From contig NZ_CP046525.1 of the NCBI RefSeq assembly GCF_021497965.1, positions 682,001 through 746,000 of the forward strand: a DNA stretch of 64,000 bases. The letters run 5' to 3'. The notes under the pieces are model-generated. The model was not told the DNA's origin. It worked only from the letters and a program-made list of their open reading frames with translations, and did not search any database. The stretch comes from Streptococcus infantis (GTDB taxonomy: Bacteria > Bacillota > Bacilli > Lactobacillales > Streptococcaceae). The position numbers and the translations under genes were made by a program. Every line of letters begins with the position of its first letter. Within the stretch, counting starts at the first letter, position 1. Positions 39,993 to 50,554 of this stretch are shown here, piece after piece.

Positions 39993-41645
39993 TTATAATT
40001 TCATGGATTGAATTTTTTCAGAATCAGGTGTCACACGTAGCGTCTTTTGACCTGTATAAGTCACGAATCCTGGTTTTCCGCCAGTTGGTTTATTAAGCTT
40101 TTTAACCTCAATCATGTCAACTTGAACGAGATTTGAAAGGCGTCCTTTGGAGAAGTAGGCGGCAAGTTCTGCAGCATCCGTCTTGACTTCGTCAGAAGGA
40201 TTCAGATTTCCTGAGATGACAACGTGGCTTCCAGGAATATCTTTAGCATGGAACCAAAGTTCCTCTTTTCGTGCTATTTTAAAGGTTAATTCTTCGTTCT
40301 GCAGGTTATTTCGCCCAACGAGGATAATGGTTTTACCATCACTAGCTAGATACTTCTCAGGTTTTTTACGCTTCTGGATTTTCTCCCGTTGGCGTCTTCT
40401 GATAAAGCCTGTTTGAATTAATTCTTCACGAATTTCAGCTATTTCATCTAGACCAGCCTGGTTTAGAACCGTCTCTACGCTTTCCAGATAAAGTATAGTA
40501 GCCTTGGTTTCCTCTATCAACTCTGTCAGATATTTAACAGCCTCTTTTAACTTCTGATATCGTTTGAAGTATTTTTGCGCATTCTGATTAGGTGTCAATG
40601 CTTTATCAAGAGCGATAGTGATGGGCTGATTGGTGTAGTAGTTGTCTAAGATAACTTGGTCTTTGTCATTAGGGACTTGATGAAGGAAGGTTGTTAGCAA
40701 CTCCCCTTTTTGTCTGAATTCTTCAGCGTTTTCGGTAGCTTGAAGTTCTTTTTCTTGTTTATTAAGCTTTTGGCGATTCTTTTGTAGTTCATTTTCGACA
40801 CGACGAATGAGTTCGCTAGCTTGTTGTTTGACCCGGTCACGCTCAGCCTTATCTTTGTAAAAGGTATCAAGTAATTGAGAAAGGCTTGAGAAATGATCAT
40901 CAATGGTATTAGAAAAAGGGACACAAGAAAAAGACTTATCCGTTAAGCAAGGTTTAGTTTCTTGTTTAAAAAAGTTACGGAAATTGGAGAGTTTATCACT
41001 GACCAATAATGTTTCCAATTCGTTTGCCGTATCACGACCTAATCCTTGAAAGAGAGTCTGAAGATTTTTGGCCTTCAGTTCCAGTGTTTGTAGTATTTCA
41101 AAGAGTTTTTCATCCTTGATGGTAAAGGGGTTTCGAGCATCTGTGCTTGGAGGAGTTATATAAGTAGCACCGGGCAGGAGAGTACGGTAACTATTTTGAG
41201 AAAAACCGATATGCTTAATAACTTCAAGGATTTTGTGATTACTCTTATCGACAAGGAGAATATTACTATGTTTTCCCATAATTTCAATAATAAGTGTGGC
41301 CTGAATATTGTCACCAATCTCATTCTTGTTAGAAACTGTGATTTCAACAATTCGGTCGTTTTCAATCTGCTCGATAGACTCGATTACAGCACCTTGCAAA
41401 TACTTTCTTAAGACCATGATAAAGGTAGAAGGTTGAGCAGGGTTTTCAAAAGTCGTTTCTGTTAACTGGATGCGTCCAAAAACTGGATGCGCAGAAAGGA
41501 GCAGACGATGACTTTGGCGATTGCTACGGATTTGTAGAACCAATTCTTGTTCAAAGGGTTGATTAATCTTTTGAATGCGACCGTTTAGTAGTTTAGCTCG
41601 CAATTCCTCAACCATGTGGTGTAAAAAAAATCCATCAAATGACAT
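39993..41645 (-). CDS. rqcH: RqcH/PavA/FbpA-type NFACT protein (ribosome quality control)
   Basis: A 550-residue NFACT protein: NFACT-N domain (MSFDGFFLHHMVEELRAKLL...), central coiled coil (about 270-430), and NFACT-R domain (ILVGRNNLQNEELTFKIARKEELWFHAKDIPGSHVVI). Homologues add Ala tails to stalled nascent chains on 50S subunits. The pneumococcal orthologue was first described as fibronectin-binding PavA; no signal peptide or anchor is present here. AAGGAGAG precedes the ATG at 41645. It is divergent from ybeY. Confidence 0.93.
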   Translation of the reverse strand: MSFDGFFLHHMVEELRAKLLNGRIQKINQPFEQELVLQIRSNRQSHRLLLSAHPVFGRIQLTETTFENPAQPSTFIMVLRKYLQGAVIESIEQIENDRIVEITVSNKNEIGDNIQATLIIEIMGKHSNILLVDKSNHKILEVIKHIGFSQNSYRTLLPGATYITPPSTDARNPFTIKDEKLFEILQTLELKAKNLQTLFQGLGRDTANELETLLVSDKLSNFRNFFKQETKPCLTDKSFSCVPFSNTIDDHFSSLSQLLDTFYKDKAERDRVKQQASELIRRVENELQKNRQKLNKQEKELQATENAEEFRQKGELLTTFLHQVPNDKDQVILDNYYTNQPITIALDKALTPNQNAQKYFKRYQKLKEAVKYLTELIEETKATILYLESVETVLNQAGLDEIAEIREELIQTGFIRRRQREKIQKRKKPEKYLASDGKTIILVGRNNLQNEELTFKIARKEELWFHAKDIPGSHVVISGNLNPSDEVKTDAAELAAYFSKGRLSNLVQVDMIEVKKLNKPTGGKPGFVTYTGQKTLRVTPDSEKIQSMKL

Positions 41646-41675
41646 GGTTCTCTCCTTATGAATGTATTCCATAGT

Positions 41676-41684
41676 ATTATATCA
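41676..41684 (-). promoter_or_regulatory. Extended -10 promoter of rqcH
   Basis: Minus strand TGATATAAT ends 30 bp before the rqcH ATG. Confidence 0.6.
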
Positions 41685-41711
41685 AAAAGGTAGAATAAAA
41701 TCATAGAAATA

Positions 41712-41720
41712 TGATATAAT
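41712..41720 (+). promoter_or_regulatory. Extended -10 promoter of the ybeY operon
   Basis: TGATATAAT ends 29 bp before the ybeY ATG; back-to-back with the rqcH promoter and sharing its sequence ATGATATAAT-like core in opposite orientation. Confidence 0.65.
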
Positions 41721-41749
41721 AAAGCCAAGTAAAGAGAATCGAGAAGCAC

Positions 41750-42247
41750 ATGTATATTGAAATGGTAGATGAAACTGGTCAGGTTTCTAAAGAAATTTTA
41801 AAGCAAACGCAAGAAATTTTGGAATTTGCTGCGAAAACGATTGGAAAAGAAGACAAGGAGATGGCAGTCACCTTTGTGACCAATGAGCGCAGTCATGAAC
41901 TTAATTTAGAGTTCCGCGATACGGACCGTCCAACAGATGTCATTAGTCTTGAGTATAAGCCAGAATTAGAAATTGCTTTTGATGAGGAAGATTTGGAAGA
42001 GGATCCGGATTTAGCGGAAATGATGTCAGAATTTGATGCTTATATCGGTGAACTGTTCATTTCAATAGACAAGGCAAAGGAGCAGGCTGAGGAGTATGGC
42101 CATAGTTTCGAACGAGAAATGGGCTTCCTAGCTGTTCATGGATTTTTACATATTAACGGTTACGATCACTACACTCCGGAAGAAGAAGCGGAGATGTTCG
42201 GTTTACAAGAAGAAATTTTGACAGCCTATGGACTCACAAGACAATAA
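41750..42247 (+). CDS. ybeY: Endoribonuclease YbeY (16S rRNA maturation)
   Basis: Zinc-dependent endoribonuclease for 16S rRNA 3' processing and ribosome quality control. The 165 residues include the metal motif [11 protein letters not shown] (about 129-139) and DVISLEY. First gene of a long operon ybeY-dgkA-era-mutM-coaE-pmrA-rpmG-secG; era downstream also serves 16S maturation. It overlaps dgkA by 20 nt. Confidence 0.95.
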   Translation: MYIEMVDETGQVSKEILKQTQEILEFAAKTIGKEDKEMAVTFVTNERSHELNLEFRDTDRPTDVISLEYKPELEIAFDEEDLEEDPDLAEMMSEFDAYIGELFISIDKAKEQAEEYGHSFEREMGFLAVHGFLHINGYDHYTPEEEAEMFGLQEEILTAYGLTRQ

Positions 42248-42623
42248 ACGAAAATGGAAGAATCGCGACTTGCTTTCAAGTTTAGATTTTGCCCTGACAG
42301 GTATTTTTACTGCCATAAAAGAAGAGCGTAATATGAGAAAGCATGCGGTGACTTCTCTCTTAGTTCTACTTGCAGGCATTGTTTTTCAAGTTTCCAGAAT
42401 TGAATGGCTCTTTCTCCTATTAAGCATTTTTTTAGTAATTGCTTTTGAGATTTTGAATTCTGCTATTGAAAATGTAGTGGATTTGGCTAGCCATTATCAC
42501 TTCGATATGCTTGCAAAGAAGGCTAAAGACATGGCTGCAGGTGCGGTACTTGTAGTGTCTTTATTTGCTGCGGTGACTGGACTCATTATTTTCATCCCTA
42601 GAATTTGGGATTTGCTATTTTAA
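42228..42623 (+). CDS. dgkA: Diacylglycerol/undecaprenol kinase family protein
   Basis: Small integral membrane lipid kinase, 131 residues, three hydrophobic segments. The active-site stretch is [16 protein letters not shown] with the catalytic/metal glutamates, and EERNMRKHA sits earlier. In Gram-positives this family phosphorylates undecaprenol. The ATG lies within ybeY, so translation is probably coupled. Known partner of era in streptococcal operons, where it is linked to acid and stress tolerance. Confidence 0.92.
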   Translation: MDSQDNKRKWKNRDLLSSLDFALTGIFTAIKEERNMRKHAVTSLLVLLAGIVFQVSRIEWLFLLLSIFLVIAFEILNSAIENVVDLASHYHFDMLAKKAKDMAAGAVLVVSLFAAVTGLIIFIPRIWDLLF

Positions 42624-42640
42624 ACATTATAGAGGTAACT

Positions 42641-43540
42641 ATGACATTTAAATCAGGCTTTGTAGCCATTTTAGGACGTCCTAATGTTGGGAAGTCAACG
42701 TTTTTGAATCATGTCATGGGGCAAAAAATTGCCATCATGAGTGATAAGGCGCAGACAACGCGCAACAAGATTATGGGGATCTACACGACCGATAAGGAAC
42801 AGATTGTCTTTATCGATACCCCAGGGATTCACAAACCTAAGACAGCTCTTGGAGATTTCATGGTAGAGTCAGCCTATAGCACTCTTCGTGAAGTCGATAC
42901 AGTTCTTTTTATGGTGCCAGCAGATGAACCACGAGGGAAGGGGGACGATATGATTATCGAACGCCTCAAAGCTGCTAAGGTTCCTGTGATTTTGGTGGTG
43001 AATAAAATTGACAAGGTTCACCCTGATCAACTTTTAGCTCAAATCGATGATTTCCGTAATCAGATGGACTTTAAGGAAATTGTGCCAATTTCAGCTCTTC
43101 AAGGAAATAATGTTTCTCGTCTAATCGACATTCTCAGTGAAAACCTTGAAGAAGGATTCCAATATTTCCCAGCAGACCAAATTACAGACCATCCAGAACG
43201 TTTCTTGGTTTCTGAGATGATTCGTGAAAAAGTGTTACACTTAACTCGTGAAGAAATTCCACATTCAGTTGCAGTGGTGGTAGACTCTATGAAACGAGAT
43301 GAGGAATCTGATAAAGTTCATATCCGAGCAACCATCATGGTTGAACGCGACAGCCAAAAAGGAATTGTCATCGGTAAAGGTGGTGCCATGCTTAAGAAAA
43401 TTGGTACCATGGCTCGTAAAGATATCGAACTTATGCTAGGAGATAAGGTTTTCCTAGAAACCTGGGTTAAGGTCAAGAAAAACTGGCGTGATAAAAAGCT
43501 GGATTTGGCTGACTTTGGCTATAACAAAAAAGAATATTAA
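42641..43540 (+). CDS. era: GTPase Era
   Basis: Essential GTPase binding the 16S rRNA 3' end during 30S assembly. The 299 residues carry G1 [10 protein letters not shown]3 DTPG, G4 NKID and a C-terminal KH domain ([19 protein letters not shown]). The start at 42641 (MTFKSGF) follows AGAGGT; the frame extends upstream to 42605 inside dgkA but without a ribosome site. Confidence 0.97.
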   Translation: MTFKSGFVAILGRPNVGKSTFLNHVMGQKIAIMSDKAQTTRNKIMGIYTTDKEQIVFIDTPGIHKPKTALGDFMVESAYSTLREVDTVLFMVPADEPRGKGDDMIIERLKAAKVPVILVVNKIDKVHPDQLLAQIDDFRNQMDFKEIVPISALQGNNVSRLIDILSENLEEGFQYFPADQITDHPERFLVSEMIREKVLHLTREEIPHSVAVVVDSMKRDEESDKVHIRATIMVERDSQKGIVIGKGGAMLKKIGTMARKDIELMLGDKVFLETWVKVKKNWRDKKLDLADFGYNKKEY

Positions 43541-43588
43541 GAAGAGGTGGGCGGTAGCCTGCTTCTTGTTTTTAGTGAAGGAGGAGTT

Positions 43589-44413
43589 ATGCCTGAATTA
43601 CCTGAGGTCGAAACAGTTCGACGAGGTCTTGAAAAATTGATTCTAGGGAAGAAGATTTCAAACATTGAGATTCGCTATCCTAAGATGATTAAGACGGATT
43701 TAAACCAATTTCAGAAAGAGTTACCTGGTCAAGTGATTCAGTCAATGGGACGTCGAGGAAAATATCTACTTTTTAACCTTAGAGATAAAGTTTTGATTTC
43801 TCATCTTCGGATGGAAGGGAAGTATTTTTATTATCCAGACCAAGTTCCAGAACGTAAACACGCCCATGTTTTAATTCATTTTGAAGATGGTGGTACTTTG
43901 GTGTACGAGGATGTTCGTAAGTTTGGGACTATGGAGTTGCTTGCTCCGGAGCTTTTAGAGGCTTACTTTATTTCTAAGAAATTGGGTCCAGAACCGACTG
44001 AGCAAGATTTTGATTTAGGAAGATTTAAACTAGCTTTGAAAAGATCTAAAAAGCCTATTAAATCTCATTTGCTGGACCAGACTCTTGTTGTAGGATTAGG
44101 TAATATCTATGTGGATGAAGTACTCTGGAGGGCGAAAGTTCATCCAGCTAGGATTTCTCAAGGTTTAACAGCCCAAGAGGCTAAAAAAGTTCATGACGAA
44201 ACGATCAATGTTTTAGGTCAGGCTGTTGAAAAGGGTGGTTCAACGATTCGTACCTACACCAATGCTTTTGGTGAGGATGGAACCATGCAAGAATTTCATC
44301 AGGTCTATGATAAAACTGGACAAGCTTGTTCACGTTGTGGATCCATCATCGAGAAAATTCAGCTTGGTGGTAGAGGAACCCATTTTTGTCCAGAATGTCA
44401 AAGGAGAAAGTGA
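43589..44413 (+). CDS. mutM: Formamidopyrimidine-DNA glycosylase
   Basis: Removes 8-oxoguanine and ring-opened purines. The 274-residue protein starts [14 protein letters not shown], where Pro2 (after Met removal) is the catalytic nucleophile and Glu3 assists; the H2TH region includes [13 protein letters not shown], and the C-terminal zinc finger is C-x2-C...C-x2-C (CSRCGS, FCPECQ). The ATG at 43589 follows AAGGAGG. Its TGA stop overlaps the coaE ATG. Confidence 0.97.
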   Translation: MPELPEVETVRRGLEKLILGKKISNIEIRYPKMIKTDLNQFQKELPGQVIQSMGRRGKYLLFNLRDKVLISHLRMEGKYFYYPDQVPERKHAHVLIHFEDGGTLVYEDVRKFGTMELLAPELLEAYFISKKLGPEPTEQDFDLGRFKLALKRSKKPIKSHLLDQTLVVGLGNIYVDEVLWRAKVHPARISQGLTAQEAKKVHDETINVLGQAVEKGGSTIRTYTNAFGEDGTMQEFHQVYDKTGQACSRCGSIIEKIQLGGRGTHFCPECQRRK

Positions 44414-45018
44414 TGGGAAAAATAATCGGAATTACTGGTGGTATTGCATCTGGAAAATCCACTGTCACAAATTTTTTAAGACAAAAAGGGTTTCAAGTAG
44501 TGGATGCGGATGCCCATGTCCACCAACTGCAGAAACCTGGAGGTCGACTTTATCAGATGTTAGTTGCGCACTTCGGTGTGAAAATACTTTTAGAAGATGG
44601 GGAACTGAATCGTCCCTTACTTGCTAGTCTGATTTTTAATAACTCTGATGAGAGAGAATGGTCTAAACAGACTCAAGGCAAAATCATCCGTGAAGAATTG
44701 GGCTCTTTGAGAGACAAGTTAGCTCAAACTGAGGATGTATTTTTCATGGATATTCCATTGCTTTTTGAGCAAGACTATGCTGCTTGGTTTGATGAAACTT
44801 GGTTGGTTTATGTATCACCTGATGTTCAATTAAAACGTTTGATGAAAAGAAATCATTTATCAAAAGAATCGGCTGAAGCTCGGTTGGCTTCTCAATGGTC
44901 TTTAGAAGAAAAGAAAAAATTGGCTAGTCATATATTAGACAACAATGGCAGTCGTGATCAGCTTCTGAGTCAAGTAGAGACTTTACTTGAAGGAGGCGGT
45001 GCTCATGCAAGAGATTAG
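44413..45018 (+). CDS. coaE: Dephospho-CoA kinase
   Basis: Last step of coenzyme A synthesis, ATP-dependent. The 201 residues begin with the P-loop GITGGIASGKST, followed by DADAHVHQL and the lid/core segment DIPLLFEQ. The ATG at 44413 is preceded by AAGGAGA and overlaps the mutM stop by one base. pmrA begins before this gene ends (14-nt overlap). Confidence 0.95.
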   Translation: MGKIIGITGGIASGKSTVTNFLRQKGFQVVDADAHVHQLQKPGGRLYQMLVAHFGVKILLEDGELNRPLLASLIFNNSDEREWSKQTQGKIIREELGSLRDKLAQTEDVFFMDIPLLFEQDYAAWFDETWLVYVSPDVQLKRLMKRNHLSKESAEARLASQWSLEEKKKLASHILDNNGSRDQLLSQVETLLEGGGAHARD

Positions 45019-46204
45019 TTGGAAGGATAATCTTCGTATTGCTTGGTTTGGTTGCTTTTTAACAGGTGCAAGCATTTCTCTCGTTGTTCCTTTTATGCCT
45101 ATTTTTGTGGAACAGTTAGGAGTTGAAGGGGATCAAGTTGCTTTTTATTCAGGTTTAGCTATATCTGTTTCTGCCATTTCTGCAGCCTTTGTATCACCAA
45201 TCTGGGGTATCTTAGCAGACAAATATGGGCGAAAACCTATGATGATTCGTGCGGGACTAGCCATGACTATTACCATGGGAGGACTAGCTTTTGTTCCAAA
45301 TGTTTTCTGGCTCTTGTTTCTACGTTTTCTCAATGGCGTTTTTACAGGTTTCGTACCCAATGCGACAGCTTTGATTGCGAGTCAAGTCCCTAAAGACAAG
45401 TCGGGGTATGCCCTAGGGACTTTATCAACTGGCGTTGTTGCTGGAACTTTAACAGGTCCATTTGTTGGTGGTCTTATTGCAGAATTTTTTGGAATTCGGA
45501 ATGTCTTTTTATTGGTTGGCATTTTCTTGTTTTTAGCTGCTGCCCTAACCATTCTTTTTATTAAAGAAGACTTTCAACCTGTGCCGAAAGAAAAAGCACT
45601 CCCGACCAAAGAGCTTTTTACATCTGTTAAGTATCCTTTTCTCTTGATAAATCTATTTCTAACCAGTTTTGTAATTCAGTTTGCTGCCCAATCGATAGGT
45701 CCCATCCTTGCTCTTTATGTACGAGATCTTGGGCAGAAAGAGAATCTCCTCTTCGTCTCTGGTTTGATTGTATCTAGCATGGGATTTTCAAGTATGATGA
45801 GTGCAGGAGTCATGGGGAAATTAGGTGATAAAGTAGGGAATCATCGACTACTTGTTGTGGCTCAGGTATATTCAGTTTTCATATATCTATTATGCGCAAA
45901 TGCAACAAGTCCATTTCAATTAGGATTCTATCGTTTTCTATTCGGGCTAGGTACAGGCGCTCTGATACCGGGTGTTAATGCACTCCTCAGTAAAATAACT
46001 CCCAAAGCAGGCATTTCAAGAGTATTTGCCTTTAATCAAGTCTTCTTTTATCTAGGGGGTGTGATAGGTCCCTTGGCAGGATCAGCAGTAGCTGGCCAAT
46101 TTGGCAACCACTCTGTATTTTATGCAACAGCTCTTTGTGTAGCTCTGAGTTGTACATTTAATCTTATCCAATTTAGAACATTATTAAAAGTGAAGGAAAT
46201 CTAG
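45005..46204 (+). CDS. pmrA: Major facilitator multidrug efflux protein PmrA
   Basis: Proton-driven drug exporter of the MFS DHA1 family, 399 residues and about 12 membrane segments, with the motif-A loop [14 protein letters not shown] between helices 2 and 3 and motif C-like [17 protein letters not shown]. It closely matches pneumococcal PmrA from memory, known for fluoroquinolone efflux. The ATG at 45005 follows AAGGAGG; the TTG at 44987 lies before that site. It overlaps coaE, and its TAG stop overlaps the GTG of rpmG. Confidence 0.92.
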
Positions 46205-46353
46205 TGCGCGTAAAAATAAATTTAAAATGCTCCTCTTGTGGTAGCATCAATTATCTAACCAGTAAAAACTCAAAAACACATCCAGATAAGATTGAAGTCT
46301 TAAAGTATTGTCCCAAAGAAAGAAAAGTGACTCTACATCTTGAATCTAAGTAG
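46204..46353 (+). CDS. rpmG: 50S ribosomal protein L33
   Basis: A 49-residue L33: [39 protein letters not shown] and VTLHLESK are recognisable. It begins with GTG overlapping the pmrA stop (TAGTG), with AAGGAA upstream. Only one CxxC pair is complete (CSSC), followed by a lone Cys in YCPKE, so the four-Cys zinc site of C+ L33 proteins is not intact. Several rpmG paralogues are usual in streptococci. Confidence 0.9.
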
Positions 46354-46392
46354 AAATTATGGTAAAATAATAGGGATTTTAAGGAGTTTGAT

Positions 46393-46626
46393 ATGTATAA
46401 CCTATTATTAACCATTCTATTAGTATTATCTGTTGTGATTGTGATTGCAATTTTTATGCAACCAACTAAAAACCAATCTAGCAATGTATTTGACGCCAGC
46501 TCAGGTGATTTGTTTGAACGTAGCAAAGCGCGTGGTTTTGAAGCCGTAATGCAACGTTTGACAGGAATCTTAGTCTTTTTCTGGCTAGCCATTGCCTTAG
46601 CATTGACGGTATTATCAAGTAGATAA
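46393..46626 (+). CDS. secG: Preprotein translocase subunit SecG
   Basis: Small SecYEG component, 77 residues, two membrane helices (about 3-20 and 55-73) separated by a polar loop with DASSGDLFERSKARG, typical of SecG. AAGGAG precedes the ATG. It sits between rpmG and rnr, as in other streptococci, and is probably expressed with the upstream operon. Confidence 0.93.
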   Translation: MYNLLLTILLVLSVVIVIAIFMQPTKNQSSNVFDASSGDLFERSKARGFEAVMQRLTGILVFFWLAIALALTVLSSR

Positions 46627-46720
46627 GAAAATAATGGGCGAGACTAGGTCTTAGCCTATTTTTATTTTGAAAGAAATAAGGTTTTACACAAAAAATAGTA
46701 TACAAATCTAGAAAGAAAAC

Positions 46721-49063
46721 ATGAAAGATAAAATAAAAGAATATTTAGAAGAGAAGGGAAGAGTTACGGTAAATAATCTAGCTCAAGCTCTGGGAAAGGA
46801 GAGCTCTAAGGATTTTAGTGAGCTCATCAAAACTTTGTCTCTGATGGAAAGAAAGCACCAGATTCGCTTTGAAGAAGATGGTAGTCTCAGTTTAAGCAAA
46901 AAGAAGAAGCATGAAATTACCCTTAAAGGGACTTTTCATGCTCATAAAAACGGATTTGGTTTTGTCAGTTTAGAAGGTGAAGAAGACGATCTTTTTGTTG
47001 GGAAAAATGATGTTAACTATGCTATTGATGGGGATACTGTAGAGGTTGTTATTAAGAAAGTTGCAGATCGCCAAAAAGGAACTGCTGCAGAAGCTAAGAT
47101 TATCGATATTTTAGAACACAGTTTAACAACAGTTGTTGGCCAAATCATTCTTGATGAGGAAAAACCTAAGTATGCTGGTTATATCCGTTCTAAAAATCAA
47201 AAAATTAGCCAACCGATTTACGTAAAGAAACCACCTCTCAAGCTAGAAGGCACAGAAGTTCTCAAGGTTTTTATTGAAAAGTACCCAAGTAAAAAGCATG
47301 ATTTCTTTGTCGCAAGTGTTCTGGATGTGGTAGGACATTCGACAGATGCTGGAATTGATGTTCTAGAAGTACTAGAGTCCATGGATATCGTCTCAGAGTT
47401 TCCAGAGGCTGTTCTTAAGGAAGCAGAGAGCGTTCCAGATGCACCATCTGATGCGGATTTGGAAGGACGTCTAGATCTGAGAGATGAAATTACATTTACC
47501 ATAGATGGAGCGGATGCTAAGGATTTGGATGATGCAGTTCACATCAAGTCTTTAAAAAATGGTAATTTTGAACTTGGAGTCCACATTGCAGACGTTTCCT
47601 ATTATGTTACTGAGGGTTCAGCCCTTGATAAGGAAGCCCTTAATCGTGCGACCTCTGTCTATGTAACAGACCGCGTAGTTCCAATGCTTCCAGAACGCCT
47701 TTCAAATGGTATTTGTTCCCTCAATCCTCAAGTAGATCGTTTGACCCAATCGGCTATTATGGAAATTGATAAACATGGTCGTGTTCGTAATTACACTATT
47801 ACGCAAACAGTTATCAAGACAAGTTTTCGTATGACCTATAGTGATGTGAATGACATTCTTGCAGGAGATGAAGAGAAGAGACAAGAGTTCAAGAAAATTG
47901 TACCAAGTATCGAACTCATGGCCAAGCTCCATGAAATTCTTGAAGGTATGCGGATTAAGCGTGGGGCTCTAAATTTTGATACCAATGAAGCTAAAATCTT
48001 GGTTGACAAGCAAGGGAAACCAGTAGATATTGTGCTTCGTCATCGTGGGACAGCTGAACGTATGATTGAGTCCTTTATGTTGATTGCTAACGAAACAGTT
48101 GCTGAGCATTTTAGCAAGCTAGACCTTCCTTTCATCTATCGAATCCATGAGGAGCCAAAAGCAGAAAAAGTTCAGAAGTTTATTGATTACGCTTCTAGTT
48201 TTGGCTTGCGAATCTACGGAACTGCCAGTGAAATTAGTCAAGAAGCCCTCCAAGACATCATGCGTGCCGTTGAGGGTGAACCTTACGCGGATGTATTATC
48301 CATGATGCTTTTGCGTTCGATGCAACAGGCTCGTTATTCTGAGCATAACCATGGCCACTATGGCTTAGCCGCGGACTATTACACACACTTTACCAGTCCG
48401 ATTCGCCGTTATCCTGACCTCTTGGTTCACCGTATGATTCGTGACTATGGACGTTCTAAAGAAGTGGCGGAACATTTTGAACAGGTCATTCCAGAGATTG
48501 CGACCCAGTCTTCCAACCGTGAGCGTCGGGCTATCGAAGCTGAACGTGAAGTTGAAGCTATGAAAAAAGCCGAATACATGGAAGAGTTTGTGGGTGAAGA
48601 GTATGATGCGGTTGTGTCCAGCATCGTCAAATTCGGTCTTTTTGTTGAATTGCCAAATACAGTCGAAGGCTTGATTCATATTACAAATCTGCCTGAGTTT
48701 TACCATTTCAATGAACGTGATTTGACTCTTCGTGGAGAGAAATCAGGGACAACCTTCCGTGTGGGACAACAGATTCGTATTCGTGTCGAAAGAGCCGATA
48801 AAATGACTGGTGAGATTGATTTTTCTTTTATTCCAAGCGAGTTTGATGTCATTGAGAAAGGTTTAAAACCGTCTGGCCGCAAGGATAGAGGTCGTCGTTC
48901 TGATAAGAAAGAAGACATGAAAAAAGTTGGTCGCTCAAGTGATAAACGTAAGCATTCTTCAAAAGACAAGAAAAAAAAGAGTAAGAAACCTTTTTATAAG
49001 GAAGTAGCAAAGAAAGGAGCTAAGTATGGCAAAGGGCGTGGGAAAGGTCGTCGCGCAAAATAA
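46721..49063 (+). CDS. rnr: Ribonuclease R
   Basis: Processive 3'-5' exoribonuclease that degrades structured RNA and acts with SmpB/tmRNA. The 780 residues carry an N-terminal winged helix (1-65), cold-shock domains (about 65-220), the RNB catalytic domain with DxxDLDDAVH ([16 protein letters not shown]), an S1 domain (about 625-710) and a Lys/Arg-rich tail. The last 38 nt overlap smpB in another frame. The tail's basic repeats are normal for the family. Confidence 0.96.
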   Translation: MKDKIKEYLEEKGRVTVNNLAQALGKESSKDFSELIKTLSLMERKHQIRFEEDGSLSLSKKKKHEITLKGTFHAHKNGFGFVSLEGEEDDLFVGKNDVNYAIDGDTVEVVIKKVADRQKGTAAEAKIIDILEHSLTTVVGQIILDEEKPKYAGYIRSKNQKISQPIYVKKPPLKLEGTEVLKVFIEKYPSKKHDFFVASVLDVVGHSTDAGIDVLEVLESMDIVSEFPEAVLKEAESVPDAPSDADLEGRLDLRDEITFTIDGADAKDLDDAVHIKSLKNGNFELGVHIADVSYYVTEGSALDKEALNRATSVYVTDRVVPMLPERLSNGICSLNPQVDRLTQSAIMEIDKHGRVRNYTITQTVIKTSFRMTYSDVNDILAGDEEKRQEFKKIVPSIELMAKLHEILEGMRIKRGALNFDTNEAKILVDKQGKPVDIVLRHRGTAERMIESFMLIANETVAEHFSKLDLPFIYRIHEEPKAEKVQKFIDYASSFGLRIYGTASEISQEALQDIMRAVEGEPYADVLSMMLLRSMQQARYSEHNHGHYGLAADYYTHFTSPIRRYPDLLVHRMIRDYGRSKEVAEHFEQVIPEIATQSSNRERRAIEAEREVEAMKKAEYMEEFVGEEYDAVVSSIVKFGLFVELPNTVEGLIHITNLPEFYHFNERDLTLRGEKSGTTFRVGQQIRIRVERADKMTGEIDFSFIPSEFDVIEKGLKPSGRKDRGRRSDKKEDMKKVGRSSDKRKHSSKDKKKKSKKPFYKEVAKKGAKYGKGRGKGRRAK

Positions 49064-49493
49064 AAAAGCGCATCACGACTATACTATCGTAGATACGCTA
49101 GAAGCAGGAATGGTTCTAACTGGTACAGAGATCAAGAGTGTTCGAGCAGCTCGTATCAATTTAAAAGACGGATTTGCCCAGGTTAAGAATGGGGAAGTTT
49201 GGCTGAGTAATGTCCATATCGCTCCTTATGAAGAGGGCAACATCTGGAACCAGGAGCCAGAACGTCGTCGTAAACTTCTCCTTCATAAAAAACAAATCCA
49301 GAAATTGGAGCAAGAAACTAAAGGAACAGGTATGACCTTGGTTCCTCTTAAAGTTTATATCAAAGATGGCTATGCCAAGCTCCTTTTAGGACTTGCAAAA
49401 GGGAAACATGACTACGATAAACGGGAGTCTATCAAACGCCGTGAGCAAGATCGTGATATTGCGCGTGTTATGAAAGCTGTTAACCACCGATAG
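49026..49493 (+). CDS. smpB: SsrA (tmRNA)-binding protein SmpB
   Basis: Delivers tmRNA to stalled ribosomes. The 155 residues contain [26 protein letters not shown] and the basic C-terminal tail [24 protein letters not shown] precedes the ATG inside rnr. The overlap of rnr and smpB matches their joint function in trans-translation. Confidence 0.97.
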   Translation: MAKGVGKVVAQNKKAHHDYTIVDTLEAGMVLTGTEIKSVRAARINLKDGFAQVKNGEVWLSNVHIAPYEEGNIWNQEPERRRKLLLHKKQIQKLEQETKGTGMTLVPLKVYIKDGYAKLLLGLAKGKHDYDKRESIKRREQDRDIARVMKAVNHR

Positions 49494-49507
49494 AAAGAGT
49501 GAAGAAT

Positions 49508-50368
49508 ATGGAAAAACTAGTTGCCTACAAACGCATGCCTGTCTGGAATAAAGACACCATGCCAGAGGCTGTTCAAAGAAAACACAATACTAAGGTCGGA
49601 ACCTGGGGGAAGATTACCGTATTAAAAGGAGCTCTAAAGTTTATTGAATTGACTGAAGAGGGAGAAGTTATAGCTGAGCACCTCTTTGAAGCAGGTGCTG
49701 ATAATCCTATGGCACAACCTCAAGCTTGGCACAGAGTGGAAGCTGCCACAGATGATGTGGAGTGGTACTTGGAATTTTATTGCAAACTAGAGGATTATTT
49801 CCCAAAGAAATACAATAGCAATCCAGTTCATTCGGAAGTCTTAGAAGCTATGCAGACCGTGAAATCGTGTAAAGCACTAGACCTGGGCTGTGGTCAAGGA
49901 AGAAATGCACTCTTTTTAGCTCGGCAAGGATTTGATGTTACAGCAGTGGATCAAAATGAGCTATCCCTTGAAATCTTGCAAAGCATCGTAGAGCAAGAAG
50001 ATTTAGAAATACCTGTCGGTCTCTATGATATTAATTCAGCAAGCATAGGCCGAACTTACGATTTTATCGTATCGACAGTTGTTCTCATGTTTTTACAAGC
50101 AGATCGTATTCCGTCTATCATTCAAAATATGCAAGAACAAACCTCTATCGGTGGCTATAATTTGATTGTTTGTGCTATGGATACAGAAGATTATCCATGT
50201 TCTGTTAATTTCCCATTCACCTTTAAAGAGGGGGAGCTGGCAAATTACTACAAGGACTGGGAATTGGTTAAGTACAATGAAAATCCAGGGCATTTACATC
50301 GTCGTGACGAAAACGGCAATCGTATTCAACTACGCTTTGCGACCATGTTGGCAAGAAAAGTAAAATAA
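49508..50368 (+). CDS. tehB: TehB-type SAM-dependent methyltransferase
   Basis: A 286-residue protein with an N-terminal cupin-like DUF1971 domain (about 1-95, [16 protein letters not shown]...) and a C-terminal class I methyltransferase domain with motif [17 protein letters not shown]. The name comes from tellurite resistance of homologues; a natural substrate is unknown. The ATG at 49508 is preferred to the GTG at 49499. A terminator follows, whose arms are duplicated around the inserted nuclease gene. Confidence 0.9.
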   Translation: MEKLVAYKRMPVWNKDTMPEAVQRKHNTKVGTWGKITVLKGALKFIELTEEGEVIAEHLFEAGADNPMAQPQAWHRVEAATDDVEWYLEFYCKLEDYFPKKYNSNPVHSEVLEAMQTVKSCKALDLGCGQGRNALFLARQGFDVTAVDQNELSLEILQSIVEQEDLEIPVGLYDINSASIGRTYDFIVSTVVLMFLQADRIPSIIQNMQEQTSIGGYNLIVCAMDTEDYPCSVNFPFTFKEGELANYYKDWELVKYNENPGHLHRRDENGNRIQLRFATMLARKVK

Positions 50369-50377
50369 AAGACTAAG

Positions 50378-50391
50378 GGAATAGAAAAGGA
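50378..50391 (+). repeat. Direct repeat, left copy (GGAATAGAAAAGGA)
   Basis: Identical 14-bp copy at 51764-51777, just upstream of coiA. The pair encloses the DUF1887 gene with its promoter and terminator. Confidence 0.8.
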
Positions 50392-50411
50392 TTTTTCTAT
50401 TTCCTTTTTTG
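50378..50411 (+). terminator. tehB terminator
   Basis: GGAATAGAAA pairs imperfectly with TTTCTATTTCC (one bulge), then TTTTTTG. Both arms recur downstream at 51764 and 50522. Confidence 0.7.
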
Positions 50412-50412
50412 T
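50395..50412 (+). repeat. Direct repeat, first copy (TTCTATTTCCTTTTTTGT)
   Basis: Exact 18-bp copy at 50522-50539, 127 bp apart, the second lying just before the ribosome site of the DUF1887 gene. Confidence 0.85.
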
Positions 50413-50443
50413 TACCCTAATAAGAAAGGAAGTTCTCAATTTA

Positions 50444-50452
50444 TGCTATACT
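50444..50452 (+). promoter_or_regulatory. Extended -10 promoter of the DUF1887 gene
   Basis: TGCTATACT, with no strong -35; ends 102 bp before the ATG, leaving a leader of about 95 nt. Confidence 0.6.
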
Positions 50453-50465
50453 AGAAGTAGGAGAA

Positions 50466-50516
50466 GTCGATGAAATGAAACAGAATCGTGATAGTTTTAA
50501 AATGATTCTAATCGAC
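50466..50516 (+). promoter_or_regulatory. Leader hairpin upstream of the DUF1887 gene
   Basis: Nested inverted repeats GTCGAT/ATCGAC (50466-50471, 50511-50516) and AGAATC/GATTCT (50482-50487, 50504-50509) form one interrupted stem in the predicted 5' leader. Role unknown. Confidence 0.5.
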
Positions 50517-50521
50517 CACTA

Positions 50522-50539
50522 TTCTATTTCCTTTTTTGT
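50522..50539 (+). repeat. Direct repeat, second copy (TTCTATTTCCTTTTTTGT)
   Basis: Second copy of the 18-bp repeat; also an imperfect inverted partner of the 14-bp repeat at 51764-51777. Confidence 0.85.
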
Positions 50540-50554
50540 CTAGGAGGTCTTAGG

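Noticed and set aside
39993-41645. Surface adhesin (fibronectin-binding protein) as the main call
   Set aside because: No signal peptide or anchor; NFACT domains fit RqcH ribosome quality control, and PavA is kept only as the historical name.
49508-50368. Tellurite resistance as a function for tehB
   Set aside because: The name comes from overexpression phenotypes; the sequence supports only a SAM methyltransferase with a cupin-like N-terminus.
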